Positions 6,985 to 15,219 of a stretch of DNA of 45,131 nucleotides are shown here, one piece after another (positions within the stretch are counted from its first letter, which is position 1; every line of letters begins with the position of its first letter). Source of the DNA: Clostridia bacterium (lineage in GTDB: Bacteria; Bacillota; Clostridia; Christensenellales; Aristaeellaceae); assembly GCA_900769075.1 (NCBI GenBank), contig CAAGFE010000011.1, positions 1 through 45,131 on the forward strand. Reading direction: 5' to 3'. A model generated the notes under the pieces. The model saw only the letters and a list, made by a program, of their open reading frames with translations. It was not told the DNA's origin and made no database searches. Made by a program: the position numbers and the translations under genes.

Positions 6985-7027
6985 ACAGTCACAGCAGTTT
7001 GCGCTGCTGTGGCTGTTCTCGATTTTT
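6985..7027 (+). terminator. Terminator of the asd-dapA-dapB operon
   Basis: ACAGTCACAGCAG (6985-6997) pairs with CTGCTGTGGCTGT (7004-7016) with one G-U pair; a T-rich stretch ending GATTTTT follows. Confidence 0.7.
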
Positions 7028-7091
7028 GGCCTGGGATGTGATCATATGATACCGGACATACCAACGATCAAGCGTGGGGGAGAGTGACATC

Positions 7092-7412
7092 ATGAAGAAA
7101 TGAACGGTTGAAACACTGGAAAACTATCTAAAAGAAACATACAGGAATTGCGATGAAGACCAAGGCTTCTTTATGAAGCTGGTGGAGGAAATCGGTGAAG
7201 TCGCAGAACTGCTAAACATCAGAACGGGAAGAAAAGGCGGAGACACCGAGATTAAGGAAAGTCTGGCAAAAGAGCTGGCGGATGTGATTCACTATACCGT
7301 GGCAATAGCCGCTGTCAATGAGATAGATTTGGAAAAGACAATCATCGAGAAAGACCTAAAGGCTTCCATGAAGTACCACCACGAAATCAACTTAATGGAT
7401 TATATGGATTGA
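7092..7412 (+). pseudogene. MazG-like nucleotide pyrophosphohydrolase with early in-frame TGA
   Basis: The frame reads MKK, TGA (7101-7103), then TVETLENYLKETY and on without interruption to 7412. FFMKLVEEIGEVAELLN and LAKELADVIHYTVAIA supply the paired EExxE and ELAD helices of MazG/all-alpha NTP pyrophosphatases, which clear non-canonical nucleotides. A purine-rich ribosome site (GGGGGAGAG) precedes ATG 7092, and the homology-like sequence begins at once after the stop, so the fourth codon looks mutated. A downstream ATG (7173) could give a 79-residue remnant that keeps most of the metal-binding helices but lacks a ribosome site. The stretch is AT-richer than its neighbours, which suggests later arrival. 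UGA recoding or a sequence error cannot be excluded. Confidence 0.7.
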
Positions 7413-7478
7413 TAAATGCCGGTTGTCCTGTTTTGCGAGCGACCTCCGCGGGTCTGCTTTTTGCTGCTTTCAAAAGTT

Positions 7479-7511
7479 CATATTCAGTTGATATTCGATT
7501 GATATTCAGTT
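7479..7511. repeat. Three tandem 11-bp repeats upstream of ftsH
   Basis: CATATTCAGTT, GATATTCGATT and GATATTCAGTT follow each other without gaps, one helical turn apart. TTGATA within the array could serve as a -35 box, for example 7488-7493 with CAAAAT 18 bases on. The array may be an operator for ftsH, whose start is 43 bases downstream. Nothing else in 7413-7553 is recognised. Confidence 0.55.
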
Positions 7512-7553
7512 CAAAATACCATGGTAATCTGTTCATGTAGGGAGGGAATACAG

Positions 7554-9359
7554 ATGAAAGAAGTTAAGAATCCCCGAAAGCCGCTGATTTACTACTATGT
7601 GATTGTCCTGCTGGCGGTATTCCTGTTCAACGCGCTGGTGATGCCGCTGATCAGCAACAACCGAATCGTCGAGGCGACCTACGACGAATTCATGACCATG
7701 ACCCTGGAGGGCCAGATCGGCCTGGTGAGCATCCAGGAAAACCAGATCGTCTTTACCGATAAGGAACAAAAAACCATCTACCGCACCGGTGTGGCAGATG
7801 ATCCGGGACGGACCCAGCGCCTGTATGACAGCGGCGCAAAGTTCACCAACGAGATTGTCGAGGAATCCTCTCCGCTGCTGACCTTCTTCTTCAGCTGGGT
7901 AATGCCCATCCTGATGTTCACGCTGATCGCGCAGATTCTGATGCGCCAGATGAACAAGCGGGCCGGCTCGATGTCCTTCGGGATGGGGAAGTCCAGCGCG
8001 AAGGTGTATGTGAAGGCCTCCGACGGCATCCGGTTTGATGATGTGGAGGGCGTGGATGAAGCGGAGGAAAGCCTCCAGGAAATTGTGGATTACCTCCACG
8101 ATCCCTCCAAGTATCGGGACATCGGCGCCAGCATGCCCAAGGGCGTGCTGCTGGTGGGCCCTCCCGGCACGGGCAAGACCATGCTGGCCAAGGCGGTTGC
8201 CGGTGAGGCGGAGGTGCCCTTCTTCTCCATCTCCGGCTCCGAATTTGTGGAGATGTTCGTCGGCATGGGCGCCAGCAAGGTGCGCGACCTGTTCAAGCAG
8301 GCCAAGGAGAAAGCTCCCTGTATCGTGTTCATCGACGAGATTGATGCCATCGGCAAGAAGCGCGACGGCGGCAAGTTCGGCGGCAATGACGAGCGGGAGC
8401 AGACCCTGAACCAGCTGCTGACGGAAATGGACGGCTTCGAGTCCTCCGGCGGCGTCATCATCCTGGCGGCCACCAACCGGCCCGAATCCCTGGATCCCGC
8501 GCTGACCCGTCCCGGCCGTTTCGACCGCCGCGTGCCGGTGGAGCTGCCCGACCTGAAGGGCCGCGAAGCCATCCTGCGCGTCCACGCCAAGAAGATCAAG
8601 ACGTCCCCCGATATCGACTATACCCGCATTGCCCGCATGGCCAGCGGCGCGTCCGGCGCGGAGCTGGCGAACATGGTCAACGAGGCGGCGCTGCGGGCCG
8701 TCCGCAACGGGCGCAGCGAGGCCACCCAGGAGGATTTTGAGGCCTCCATCGAGGTCGTCATCGCGGGCTATGAGAAGAAGAACGCCATCCTGACCGACCG
8801 GGAGAAGTCCATCGTGGCCTACCATGAGATCGGCCATGCGCTGGTCGCCGCCATGCAGGATCATTCCGCGCCTGTGCAGAAGATCACCATCGTGCCCCGT
8901 ACCTCCGGTGCGCTGGGGTACACCATGCAGGTGGATGAGGGCAACCACTACCTCATGACCCGCGAGGAAATTGAGAACAAGATTGCGACCTATACAGCAG
9001 GGCGCGCCGCGGAAGCCATCGTCTTCGGCAGCGTGACCACCGGCGCTTCCAACGATATTGAGCAGGCCACCAAGCTGGCCCGGGCGATGATCACCCGCTA
9101 CGGCATGTCCGAGGAATTCGGCATGGTGGCGATGGAAAATGTCGAGAATGCCTATCTGGGCGGCGACGCATCCCTGAGCTGCTCCGCGGAAACCCAGGCC
9201 AGGATTGATGAGCTGGTCGTTCAGCTGGTGAAGAAGCAGTACGACAAGGCGGAATCCATCCTGGCGGAGAACCGCGAGGCCCTGGATCGCCTGGCGAAGC
9301 ACCTGTACGAGAAGGAAACCATCACCGGCGAAGAATTCATGGCAATTCTCAACGCCTGA
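7554..9359 (+). CDS. ftsH: ATP-dependent membrane zinc protease FtsH
   Basis: FtsH is the hexameric membrane AAA+ protease that removes misassembled membrane proteins and selected regulators. Membrane helices lie at about 11-31 and 108-130, with a small extracytoplasmic domain between them. Walker A is GPPGTGKT (202-209) and Walker B is FIDEID (259-264). The second region of homology includes AATNRPESLDPALTRPGRFD. The zinc motif is HEIGH (424-428) with Asp501 as third ligand. Many FtsH proteins have HEAGH, so Ile is a mild variant. ATG 7554 follows GGGAGGG at a good distance; a longer frame from 7521 has no ribosome site. The 601-residue length is normal. Confidence 0.95.
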   Translation: MKEVKNPRKPLIYYYVIVLLAVFLFNALVMPLISNNRIVEATYDEFMTMTLEGQIGLVSIQENQIVFTDKEQKTIYRTGVADDPGRTQRLYDSGAKFTNEIVEESSPLLTFFFSWVMPILMFTLIAQILMRQMNKRAGSMSFGMGKSSAKVYVKASDGIRFDDVEGVDEAEESLQEIVDYLHDPSKYRDIGASMPKGVLLVGPPGTGKTMLAKAVAGEAEVPFFSISGSEFVEMFVGMGASKVRDLFKQAKEKAPCIVFIDEIDAIGKKRDGGKFGGNDEREQTLNQLLTEMDGFESSGGVIILAATNRPESLDPALTRPGRFDRRVPVELPDLKGREAILRVHAKKIKTSPDIDYTRIARMASGASGAELANMVNEAALRAVRNGRSEATQEDFEASIEVVIAGYEKKNAILTDREKSIVAYHEIGHALVAAMQDHSAPVQKITIVPRTSGALGYTMQVDEGNHYLMTREEIENKIATYTAGRAAEAIVFGSVTTGASNDIEQATKLARAMITRYGMSEEFGMVAMENVENAYLGGDASLSCSAETQARIDELVVQLVKKQYDKAESILAENREALDRLAKHLYEKETITGEEFMAILNA

Positions 9360-9384
9360 CACGACAAAAGAGAAGGGTAATTAC

Positions 9385-9918
9385 ATGAACATCAAAAGCA
9401 TTTTCCACGGCAAATCCGGCAGCATCGTGACCTGCATCCTTGAGATCGTGGTGGGCGTGCTGCTCCTCATCAACCCGGTGGCCTTCACCAACGGCATCAT
9501 CATCGGCGCCGGCGTGCTGCTGACGATTGCGGGCGTGGGCGCCATCATCCGCTACTTCATGACCGACGCGATGGTGGCGGCCCAGCGGCAGCTGCTTTTC
9601 AAGGGCCTGATGGCTGTGCTGGCCGGTGTGGTGTGCATCACCCAGTGCGACTGGTTCCTCAGCGCCTTCCCCCTGCTGACGGTGCTCTACGCGGTGGCCA
9701 TGCTGATTCTCGCCGCCTCCAAGCTCCAGAAGATGGCGGATCTGCGCCGCATGGGCCTGCCCCGCTGGTACATGCCTGGCATCGCCGCTGCGCTGGCGAT
9801 CATCCTCGCGGCGATCATCCTGGTGAATCCCTTCAGCGCGGTCGTGGCGGTGTGGACCTTCGTGGCCATCTCGCTGATTGTGGAAGCCATCATCGAGATC
9901 CTCATCATCGCCCTGTAA
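9385..9918 (+). CDS. DUF308/HdeD-like membrane protein
   Basis: The 177-residue protein is almost wholly hydrophobic, with about six membrane helices arranged as three similar hairpins (for example ILEIVVGVLLLINPVAF and ALAIILAAIILVNPFSAV). The repeated VG-x-LLLINP / II-LVNPF pattern is typical of the DUF308/HdeD family, whose function in Firmicutes is unknown. It starts 25 bases after ftsH with an AGAAGGG ribosome site and is probably co-transcribed with it. A link to membrane quality control is therefore possible but unproven. Confidence 0.75.
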   Translation: MNIKSIFHGKSGSIVTCILEIVVGVLLLINPVAFTNGIIIGAGVLLTIAGVGAIIRYFMTDAMVAAQRQLLFKGLMAVLAGVVCITQCDWFLSAFPLLTVLYAVAMLILAASKLQKMADLRRMGLPRWYMPGIAAALAIILAAIILVNPFSAVVAVWTFVAISLIVEAIIEILIIAL

Positions 9919-9932
9919 ACAGCCCCCTTGGA

Positions 9933-9976
9933 ACCGGCATGGCGGAGAAAGCTGCTGTGCCGGTCTTGTTTGTTTG
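9933..9976 (+). terminator. Terminator after ftsH-DUF308
   Basis: ACCGGCA (9933-9939) pairs with TGCCGGT (9958-9964), followed by CTTGTTTGTTTG. The rest of the gap to 10102 shows no gene. Confidence 0.6.
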
Positions 9977-10102
9977 TGGCGCCTGTGGAAAAATCAGAGC
10001 GGGAAAAACCTTCACAAATCAACACAGTGTGCCCGCCGTGTTGTTCCGCTGGCCGCTATCCTTTGGTATCATCAAGGTATCAAAGAAAGGAGGCCACAAG
10101 CC

Positions 10103-10456
10103 ATGAACACTGATAAGATCTACGCCGAACACCTCGCAAACGAGTACGCCCCCAAGGACACCTCAAAGGTGATCGCCCTTCGAAAACTGGATGCAAAAGC
10201 CAAGCTCCCCGCGACCGTCTTCACGTACAGCCTTGGCATCATTTCCGCCCTTGTTTTCGGCACGGGCATGTGCCTTGCAATGGGGCAGATTGGCAGCGGC
10301 ACCACCGCCAGCCTGGTGCTGGGCTGCATTGCCGGCCTGGTCGGGATGCTCGGCATGGGCGTGAACTATCCGATCTACAAGCGTATTCTGGATATCGGCA
10401 AGAAAAAGTACGCTTTTGAGATCATGGAGCTTGCGAAGGAAATCAGCGGGCAATAA
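10103..10456 (+). CDS. Small two-pass membrane protein of a gut-Firmicutes family
   Basis: The 117-residue product begins MNTDKIYAEHLANEYAPKDT, a charged helix. Two hydrophobic hairpin segments follow (about 37-58 and 66-86), then a basic tail, YKRILDIGKKKYAFEIMELA. Similar proteins are common in gut Clostridia and, as far as I recall, are sometimes labelled dihydropteridine reductase without any visible enzyme motif; that label is not supported here. AAAGGAGG lies seven bases before ATG 10103, so the longer frame opening at 9878 is rejected. It stands immediately before a larger membrane gene. Confidence 0.7.
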   Translation: MNTDKIYAEHLANEYAPKDTSKVIALRKLDAKAKLPATVFTYSLGIISALVFGTGMCLAMGQIGSGTTASLVLGCIAGLVGMLGMGVNYPIYKRILDIGKKKYAFEIMELAKEISGQ

Positions 10457-10459
10457 GCC

Positions 10460-11344
10460 ATGAAGCGGGCAAGGGCTGTTCTGAACGGGGTCCTGCATCC
10501 GCCCCAATGGGTGCGGCTCCTCCTGGCGCCTATTGTGTTCGCTGCGCTCATGGATGTGCTGATCCGGGAGAAAGACGGTGCGCCGGCATACATGCTTTAC
10601 GGTATGTCGGCGTACTGCCTGACCGTTTGGGTGGTGCAGCTGCCCCGATTGTTCCGAAAGGCCAAGGCAAGTATCCTGACCCGGCTGACCGCCACCGCGT
10701 TTGGGAGAAAATATGTGGAAGACCTTGCCTTCCGGGGCAGCGTCAGCATCTGCCAGGGCATGGCTGTGAACTTTCTGTTCGTGGTGTTTCGCTTTTTTGT
10801 CGGCATCCGCTATGCTTCGATCTGGTTCTTCACGATGGCGATGTACTATCTCCTCCTGGGGATCATCCGGCTGTCGCTGATCCTGAGCTGGCGAGGCAGG
10901 ACAATGAATTCAGCGCTGCGCTGCTTACGCCGTACGGCCTGGCTGCTGCTTCTGCTGAACATTCCCATGGGCGGGATGATCACGCTCATGGTGCTGACGG
11001 ATTCGGGATATTCCTATCCGGGGTATGTGATCTACCTCTCAGCGATGTATACGTTCTACACGATCATTCTTTCGGCGGTTCATCTGGTGAGGTGCCGAAG
11101 GCTCGGCAGTCCGATTCTGTCGGCGTCCAAGGTGCTGAACTTTGCTGCGGCGCTGATGTCGCTGCTGGGCTTGCAGACGGCGATGATCTCCCAGTTCTCA
11201 ACCAGGGGGAAGGATTTTCGCAGGGGGATGAATGCCGTCACAGGAGGCAGCGTGTGGCTGGGCGTGATCCTGCTGGCCGTGTATATGCTGCATCGCAGCA
11301 GAAAGATGAGGGAGGGGGAAGCCTTTGAATCGCCCGGAGCGTAA
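10460..11344 (+). CDS. Multi-pass membrane protein of unknown function
   Basis: The family is not recognised. The 294 residues contain about seven or eight hydrophobic helices, with short basic loops such as RLFRKAKASILTRL and HLVRCRRLG. The gene starts three bases after the preceding stop with a poor ribosome site, so it is probably translationally coupled to the 117-residue gene. Its 3' end overlaps the start of a broken TetR gene by 20 bases. The three would form one operon, perhaps a small transporter or envelope function once controlled by that regulator. No catalytic motif is visible. Confidence 0.65.
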   Translation: MKRARAVLNGVLHPPQWVRLLLAPIVFAALMDVLIREKDGAPAYMLYGMSAYCLTVWVVQLPRLFRKAKASILTRLTATAFGRKYVEDLAFRGSVSICQGMAVNFLFVVFRFFVGIRYASIWFFTMAMYYLLLGIIRLSLILSWRGRTMNSALRCLRRTAWLLLLLNIPMGGMITLMVLTDSGYSYPGYVIYLSAMYTFYTIILSAVHLVRCRRLGSPILSASKVLNFAAALMSLLGLQTAMISQFSTRGKDFRRGMNAVTGGSVWLGVILLAVYMLHRSRKMREGEAFESPGA

Positions 11345-11910
11345 ATACTTCGCCACCGCCGCCCGGATGGATGCGGCGTTTTTGGAGCTGCTGGAAAAGA
11401 AGGACTTCGCCTTCATCACGGTGAAGGAGATCTGCGCAAAGGCAGGCGTCAACCGGTCCAACTTCTATCTGCACTACGAAACGGTCAATGATCTGCTGGC
11501 AGAGAGCACCCAATACATCATCGACCAGTTTATGGAAGAAATGCCCTATGACGCAAGGGGGTTTTCTCGAAGATCCAAACCTGTCCGCTGGAGGAACTGT
11601 ACCTCATCACGCCGGAATACCTGGAACCGTATTTGAACTATGTCAAGAAACACCGGCGGGTGTTCCGCACCACGTATGAGCATGCATCCGTCCTGGGCTT
11701 GAAGGATGCCTACCTGTCGCTGAACCGGCACGTGTTCACGCCGATACTGGAACGGTTTCACCTGCTGCCGTCCGAGCAGAAATACATGATCCCGTTTTTA
11801 TCAACGGACTCATGGGCATCATCAATGAATGGCTGAGGGAGGACTGCAAGGACACGGTCGAGCATGTGATTTCCGTGATGCAGCGCTGCATTGCACGGCG
11901 GGCACAGTGA
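11325..11910 (+). pseudogene. TetR-family regulator broken by two single-base deletions
   Basis: From TTG 11325 (ribosome site GGAGGGGGAA) the frame encodes a TetR DNA-binding domain, with FITVKEICAKAGVNRSNFYL as the helix-turn-helix. The frame is lost near 11567-11571, where CGAAGATCC should be CGAAAGATCC. It continues in the next frame as IQTCPLEELYLITPEYLEPY and KHRRVFRTTYEHASVLGLKD. It is lost again at the T-run near 11797 (TTTTT for TTTTTT), then resumes as NGLMGIINEWLREDCKDTVE and ends at TGA 11908. Restoring one base at each place gives about 195 residues of normal TetR_C-like regulator. Two separate lesions argue for decay rather than a programmed shift; the homopolymers also allow sequencing error. 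Confidence 0.8.
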
Positions 11911-11944
11911 GCGGCCCGGCGTCTGTATTTCTTGCGTATATGTA

Positions 11945-11973
11945 TTGAAATTTGGCGGATAAACGAGTACAAT
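11945..11973 (+). promoter_or_regulatory. Sigma-A promoter of folT-nth
   Basis: TTGAAA (11945-11950), 17 bases, TACAAT (11968-11973). The transcript would start about 12 bases before the THF riboswitch. Confidence 0.8.
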
Positions 11974-11990
11974 GGGGATGATTCGTATCA

Positions 11991-12137
11991 GGCAGAGTAG
12001 CTGCTGGCGCGTCAAGTGTTCATGAACGGGGAGTTGTCATGAAACGAAGGGGGGCTTCGTCCCGCTTTCATCTGTTCGGATGGACAGGGGGAAGCGGAGC
12101 GTGCCTGCCCGCGGTGCCAGCGGCGCATCCCGCTGCT
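11991..12137 (+). ncRNA. Tetrahydrofolate riboswitch with an enlarged internal arm
   Basis: The leader of folT contains the class I THF landmarks GAGTAG, GCGCGTCAAGTG and CGGGGAGTTGTCATGAAACGAAG on the 5' side, and GCGGTGCCAGC with GCGCATCCCGCTGC on the 3' side. CTGGC (12003-12007) pairs with GCCAG (12116-12120), and GCAG near 11992 with CTGC near 12133. Known class I aptamers are roughly 90-100 bases; this one spans about 147. The excess lies between ACGAAG and GCGGTG and folds into its own hairpins, CGAAG/CTTCG and CGCTT..CATC/GATG..AAGCG. The switch normally represses folate uptake when THF is plentiful. Edges are approximate. Confidence 0.8.
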
Positions 12138-12149
12138 TCGGTGCAAACT

Positions 12150-12189
12150 GCCTCCTGCGAATCAGGAATTTGATCAGGAGGCTTTTTTT
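12150..12189 (+). terminator. THF-riboswitch terminator that also buries the folT ribosome site
   Basis: GCCTCCTG (12150-12157) pairs with CAGGAGGC (12175-12182), extended by ATCA/TGAT, followed by seven T. The AGGAGG of the 3' arm is also the ribosome site of folT, eight to nine bases before ATG 12191. One hairpin can therefore stop transcription and block translation. Confidence 0.85.
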
Positions 12190-12190
12190 G

Positions 12191-12820
12191 ATGTCCCAAT
12201 CTGTTTTTCGTGTGTCCTATTGGCGCAAATGTGCCCATCTGACCACCTACAAGCTGTGCGTGATGGGTGTGCTGGTGGCGCTGCAAATCATCCTCAGCCG
12301 CATCACCGCCATCACAATGGGAAACTGGCTGCGGGTCAGTTTCGGCTTTCTGCCAAACGCCATTGCCGGGTATCTGCTCGGGCCGGTGGGCGGCGTGCTG
12401 GTGGCGTGGGTCAGCGATGCGCTGGGCACCATCCTGACCGGGCAGGCCATCAACCCGGGGCTCTCCGTGACGGCGGCGCTGGGCGGCCTGTTCTATGGTC
12501 TGTGCCTGTATGACCGTCCGGTATCTGTGCTGCGTACCATGGGCTGCCTGCTGGCGGTGTCGCTGGTGTGCCACTTTTTGCTGAATACCTATTTCCTGGC
12601 GGCGGCAGGCTTCACGGCGGTGTCCGACGGCGCGGACTGGCCAGCGTTCTTCCGCCATCTGGTGATGCCGATTTATGGCGAGGGCGCAAGGCTCCCTGCC
12701 TGGATCAGCGTGTGCAACCGTTTCATCAAGCAGGTGGTTGTGTATCCTGTCAACGTTGTGATGCTGTACCTGATGCTGCGCGGGCTGAAGCGCCTGCCCC
12801 GTTCTGTGATCCGCATCTGA
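12191..12820 (+). CDS. folT: Folate ECF transporter substrate-binding subunit FolT
   Basis: FolT is the membrane S component that binds folates and docks on the shared EcfA-EcfA'-EcfT energy module. The 209-residue protein has about six helices. It carries the typical S-component pattern of an early Arg-rich head, VLVALQIILSRITAI, then WLRVSFGFLPNAIAGYLLGP, GPVGGVLVAWVSDALGTIL, and a late FLLNTYFLA region. The THF riboswitch directly upstream settles the substrate as folate. ATG 12191 follows the terminator hairpin; the longer frame from 12080 runs through the riboswitch and is rejected. The energy module is probably ecfA1-ecfA2-ecfT at 28329-30855. Confidence 0.9.
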   Translation: MSQSVFRVSYWRKCAHLTTYKLCVMGVLVALQIILSRITAITMGNWLRVSFGFLPNAIAGYLLGPVGGVLVAWVSDALGTILTGQAINPGLSVTAALGGLFYGLCLYDRPVSVLRTMGCLLAVSLVCHFLLNTYFLAAAGFTAVSDGADWPAFFRHLVMPIYGEGARLPAWISVCNRFIKQVVVYPVNVVMLYLMLRGLKRLPRSVIRI

Positions 12821-12837
12821 AGGAAGGAGCGTACCCC

Positions 12838-13482
12838 ATGCCCCGCTTTTCCAAGAAGGCCATCCTGGAAGAACTGACCCGCCTGTACCCCGACGCGGGC
12901 CCGGAGCTTCATTTCACCAATCCCTACGAAACCCTGGTGGCGGTGATGCTCTCCGCCCAGTGTACGGATAAAATGGTCAACAAGGTCACGCCGGCTGTGT
13001 TCGCCCGTTTCCCCGACGTGGCAAGCATGGCGGCAGCAACGGTGGAGGAGCTGTACCCGATGGTGAAGCCCTGCGGCTTCAAGTCAAAGGCAACCAACAT
13101 CATCGAAACCTGCAGGCTGCTGATGCTGCGCCACGGCGGCGAGGTTCCCCGCACCATGGAGGAGCTGACCGCGCTGCCCGGTGTGGGCCGGAAGACAGCC
13201 AATGTGGTCATGTCCAACGCCTTCGGCGTGCCTGCCATCGCGGTGGATACCCATGTGTTCCGGGTGAGCAACCGTCTTGGCCTGGCGGAGGCGGACGATG
13301 TGCTGAAAACGGAGCTCCAGCTGCAGAAGGCCATCCCCAGGAAGGACTGGCTGGATATGCACCACCGCATCATCTTCCATGGACGGCGGGTCTGCAAGGC
13401 CCAGCGGCCTCTGTGCGCTGAATGCACCCTGCGCGAAATGTGCAAAGCGGAGCGGGCGCGCCAAAGGGCTGCGAAAGCCTGA
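12838..13482 (+). CDS. nth: Endonuclease III, DNA glycosylase/AP lyase
   Basis: Nth removes oxidised pyrimidines and cleaves the abasic site in base excision repair. The helix-hairpin-helix is LPGVGRKTANVV, with catalytic Lys119 inside it and Asp137 in AVDTHVFRVS. A C-x6-C-x2-C-x5-C set (Cys186, 193, 196, 202) binds the 4Fe-4S cluster. The 214-residue length is normal. AAGGAAGGAG lies before ATG 12838; a longer frame reaching into folT is rejected. It follows folT by 17 bases and should share its riboswitch-controlled transcript, so repair and folate uptake genes are linked here. Confidence 0.95.
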   Translation: MPRFSKKAILEELTRLYPDAGPELHFTNPYETLVAVMLSAQCTDKMVNKVTPAVFARFPDVASMAAATVEELYPMVKPCGFKSKATNIIETCRLLMLRHGGEVPRTMEELTALPGVGRKTANVVMSNAFGVPAIAVDTHVFRVSNRLGLAEADDVLKTELQLQKAIPRKDWLDMHHRIIFHGRRVCKAQRPLCAECTLREMCKAERARQRAAKA

Positions 13483-13512
13483 CGCGGCGGCGGTTCACCC
13501 TCTGCACCCATC

Positions 13513-13550
13513 AAAAAACCCCGGCGGCTGACAGGACATCAGCGCCGGGG
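13513..13550 (-). terminator. Terminator of the secreted Ig-like gene
   Basis: CCCCGGCG (13519-13526) and CGCCGGGG (13543-13550), with inner pairs, form a strong stem. On the minus strand it is followed by TTTTTT (13513-13518). It may also slow transcription coming from nth. Confidence 0.75.
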
Positions 13551-13584
13551 CTTCTGCGTTCGGGGGCTTTTCGGAGAGTGGGCT

Positions 13585-15117
13585 TTATTCCACCCACTGC
13601 AGGTCGAAGTAGGGGTAACTGTCCGTGCTGTCGCTGCTGATCACGTCGTACATCCCCAGGCACTTCAGGTACATATGCACCGCTGTACCGGCCCGCCAGA
13701 CGGGTTCCTCGGTGGTGCGGATGGCGACGATCTCCTTATAGACGCCGGCCTTCGTCTTGCTCATGCCGGCAAAGGTCAGGTAGCCGGTGGGGGTTTCCAC
13801 CACCTCGCGGATGTTCAGGGTGTACACCATGTACCGGCCGCGGTAGCTGTCGATCTTGCTCTTCAGGTTGGTGTAGGAGGGCTTGACGGCCTCGTCGCGG
13901 ATGGCTTGCTTGCGGTCCTCCTCGGTAAACTCGCGGGTGGCCTCGCAGCGGTAGCGGCGGGCGTTGTAGCCCTTTTTCTCAAACACCAGGGTGATGTTGT
14001 AGACGCCCTCCTCCTTGGTATCGAAGGTGAAGGAGAAGGTGCCCGAGTTGTTGGTGGTGATGGACTTGTTGTAGCGGCCGTCCACGATGCACTGCACCTT
14101 GGTCTGCTTCATGGTGGTGCCGGAGATGGTCAGGCTGTTGCCGGTGAGCTCCATCGTTTTGGGCAGCGTGGTGTTCAGGCGGACGATCAGCAGCGTATCG
14201 TCGTAGGTGATGGCGTCGAAGGCGCCCTCTTCCACCACATCCTCGCCGTTGAAGACGGTGTAGGTGATCGTCCACAGGCCCTCCTTGGGCAGCTGGATGC
14301 TCAGCTCAAACTTGCCCTTGCTGTCGATGACCGCTTCAAAGCGCTGCACATCGGAGGCGGACATCCGCATCGCCACGCATACAACCCGCAGCCCGGAGGA
14401 GCCGGTGCCGGCCACGGTGAACTTGCCGGAGTTGGTTTCCTGGGGCGGGGTGGAGGTGAAGATCACCCGGGTCGCGCTGGCGGCGGGCTTCTGGGTCACC
14501 TCAAGGAATTCCCAGCTGGTCATCACGGCTTCCAGGGCGTTCAGGTCGCTGTTCTTCAGCGTGCGGCCGTAGACCTGATAATCCACATGGATATGCCAGC
14601 CGTTGCGGACGGTCTTGCGGGCATAGCCTCGATAGGTCGTGCCGTTGACGGTGCGGGTGTACTCCAGCTGGAGGAAGCGCCGCGCATACTTGTAATCCTT
14701 CCATTCAGCGGAGGTGTAATCATAGCCCAGGGCGCGCCATTCGCCGGTTTTGTCGGTGGAATGGCTGACGCGGTAGGCCTTGCGTTCATCGGTGGTGACC
14801 TGGTTGATATCGTAGTATTGTCCGGCGTACAGATCCTGCACGGCGGAAATCTCCAGGCACACATCGCCGCTCACGGACCAGGCCTGGAGCAGCACGCCGC
14901 GGCTGGCAAAATCCGCCAGCACCTTCTCGGCCGTGGTGTTCTGCTTGGTCAGCCATTCGGTCTGGGAGGCCACATTATCCGGCGTGATGACGGTGTATTT
15001 GCCATTGGGGATGGAACAGGCCGCGCCCTGTTCGGCAAAAGTGAAGAAATCCGCCAGCGCCGCGGCAGGCAGCAGCAGGCACAGGAGAAACAGCAGAGTG
15101 ACGAAAAACTTCCGCAT
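13585..15117 (-). CDS. Secreted protein with Ig-like beta domains
   Basis: Not recognised as a named family. The 510-residue product has a clear signal peptide (MRKFFVTLLFLLCLLLPAAALA, cleaved near residue 22). Residues about 23-200 form an N-terminal domain rich in aromatic strands. Two Ig-like beta repeats follow, at roughly 205-300 (TVAGTGSSGLRVVC..) and 305-390 (LTGNSLTISGTTMKQTKVQC..). A C-terminal OB-like domain (SYTNLKSKIDSYRGRYMVYT onward) ends in DLQWVE. It has no sortase motif or membrane tail, so it is probably released or bound non-covalently to the wall. It has its own sigma-A promoter and terminator and stands alone. Confidence 0.7.
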   Translation of the reverse strand: MRKFFVTLLFLLCLLLPAAALADFFTFAEQGAACSIPNGKYTVITPDNVASQTEWLTKQNTTAEKVLADFASRGVLLQAWSVSGDVCLEISAVQDLYAGQYYDINQVTTDERKAYRVSHSTDKTGEWRALGYDYTSAEWKDYKYARRFLQLEYTRTVNGTTYRGYARKTVRNGWHIHVDYQVYGRTLKNSDLNALEAVMTSWEFLEVTQKPAASATRVIFTSTPPQETNSGKFTVAGTGSSGLRVVCVAMRMSASDVQRFEAVIDSKGKFELSIQLPKEGLWTITYTVFNGEDVVEEGAFDAITYDDTLLIVRLNTTLPKTMELTGNSLTISGTTMKQTKVQCIVDGRYNKSITTNNSGTFSFTFDTKEEGVYNITLVFEKKGYNARRYRCEATREFTEEDRKQAIRDEAVKPSYTNLKSKIDSYRGRYMVYTLNIREVVETPTGYLTFAGMSKTKAGVYKEIVAIRTTEEPVWRAGTAVHMYLKCLGMYDVISSDSTDSYPYFDLQWVE

Positions 15118-15167
15118 GAGGGGTCACCAACCTTCATAAATCAATGAGCATAGACGAAATCAGTTTG

Positions 15168-15196
15168 ATTATACCATACTTCACAGGGGGACGCAA
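15168..15196 (-). promoter_or_regulatory. Sigma-A promoter of the secreted Ig-like gene
   Basis: On the minus strand TTGCGT (15191-15196), 17 bases, TATAAT (15168-15173), about 50 bases before the start codon. Confidence 0.8.
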
Positions 15197-15219
15197 GAAA
15201 CCTTTGTAACAAATGGGGC

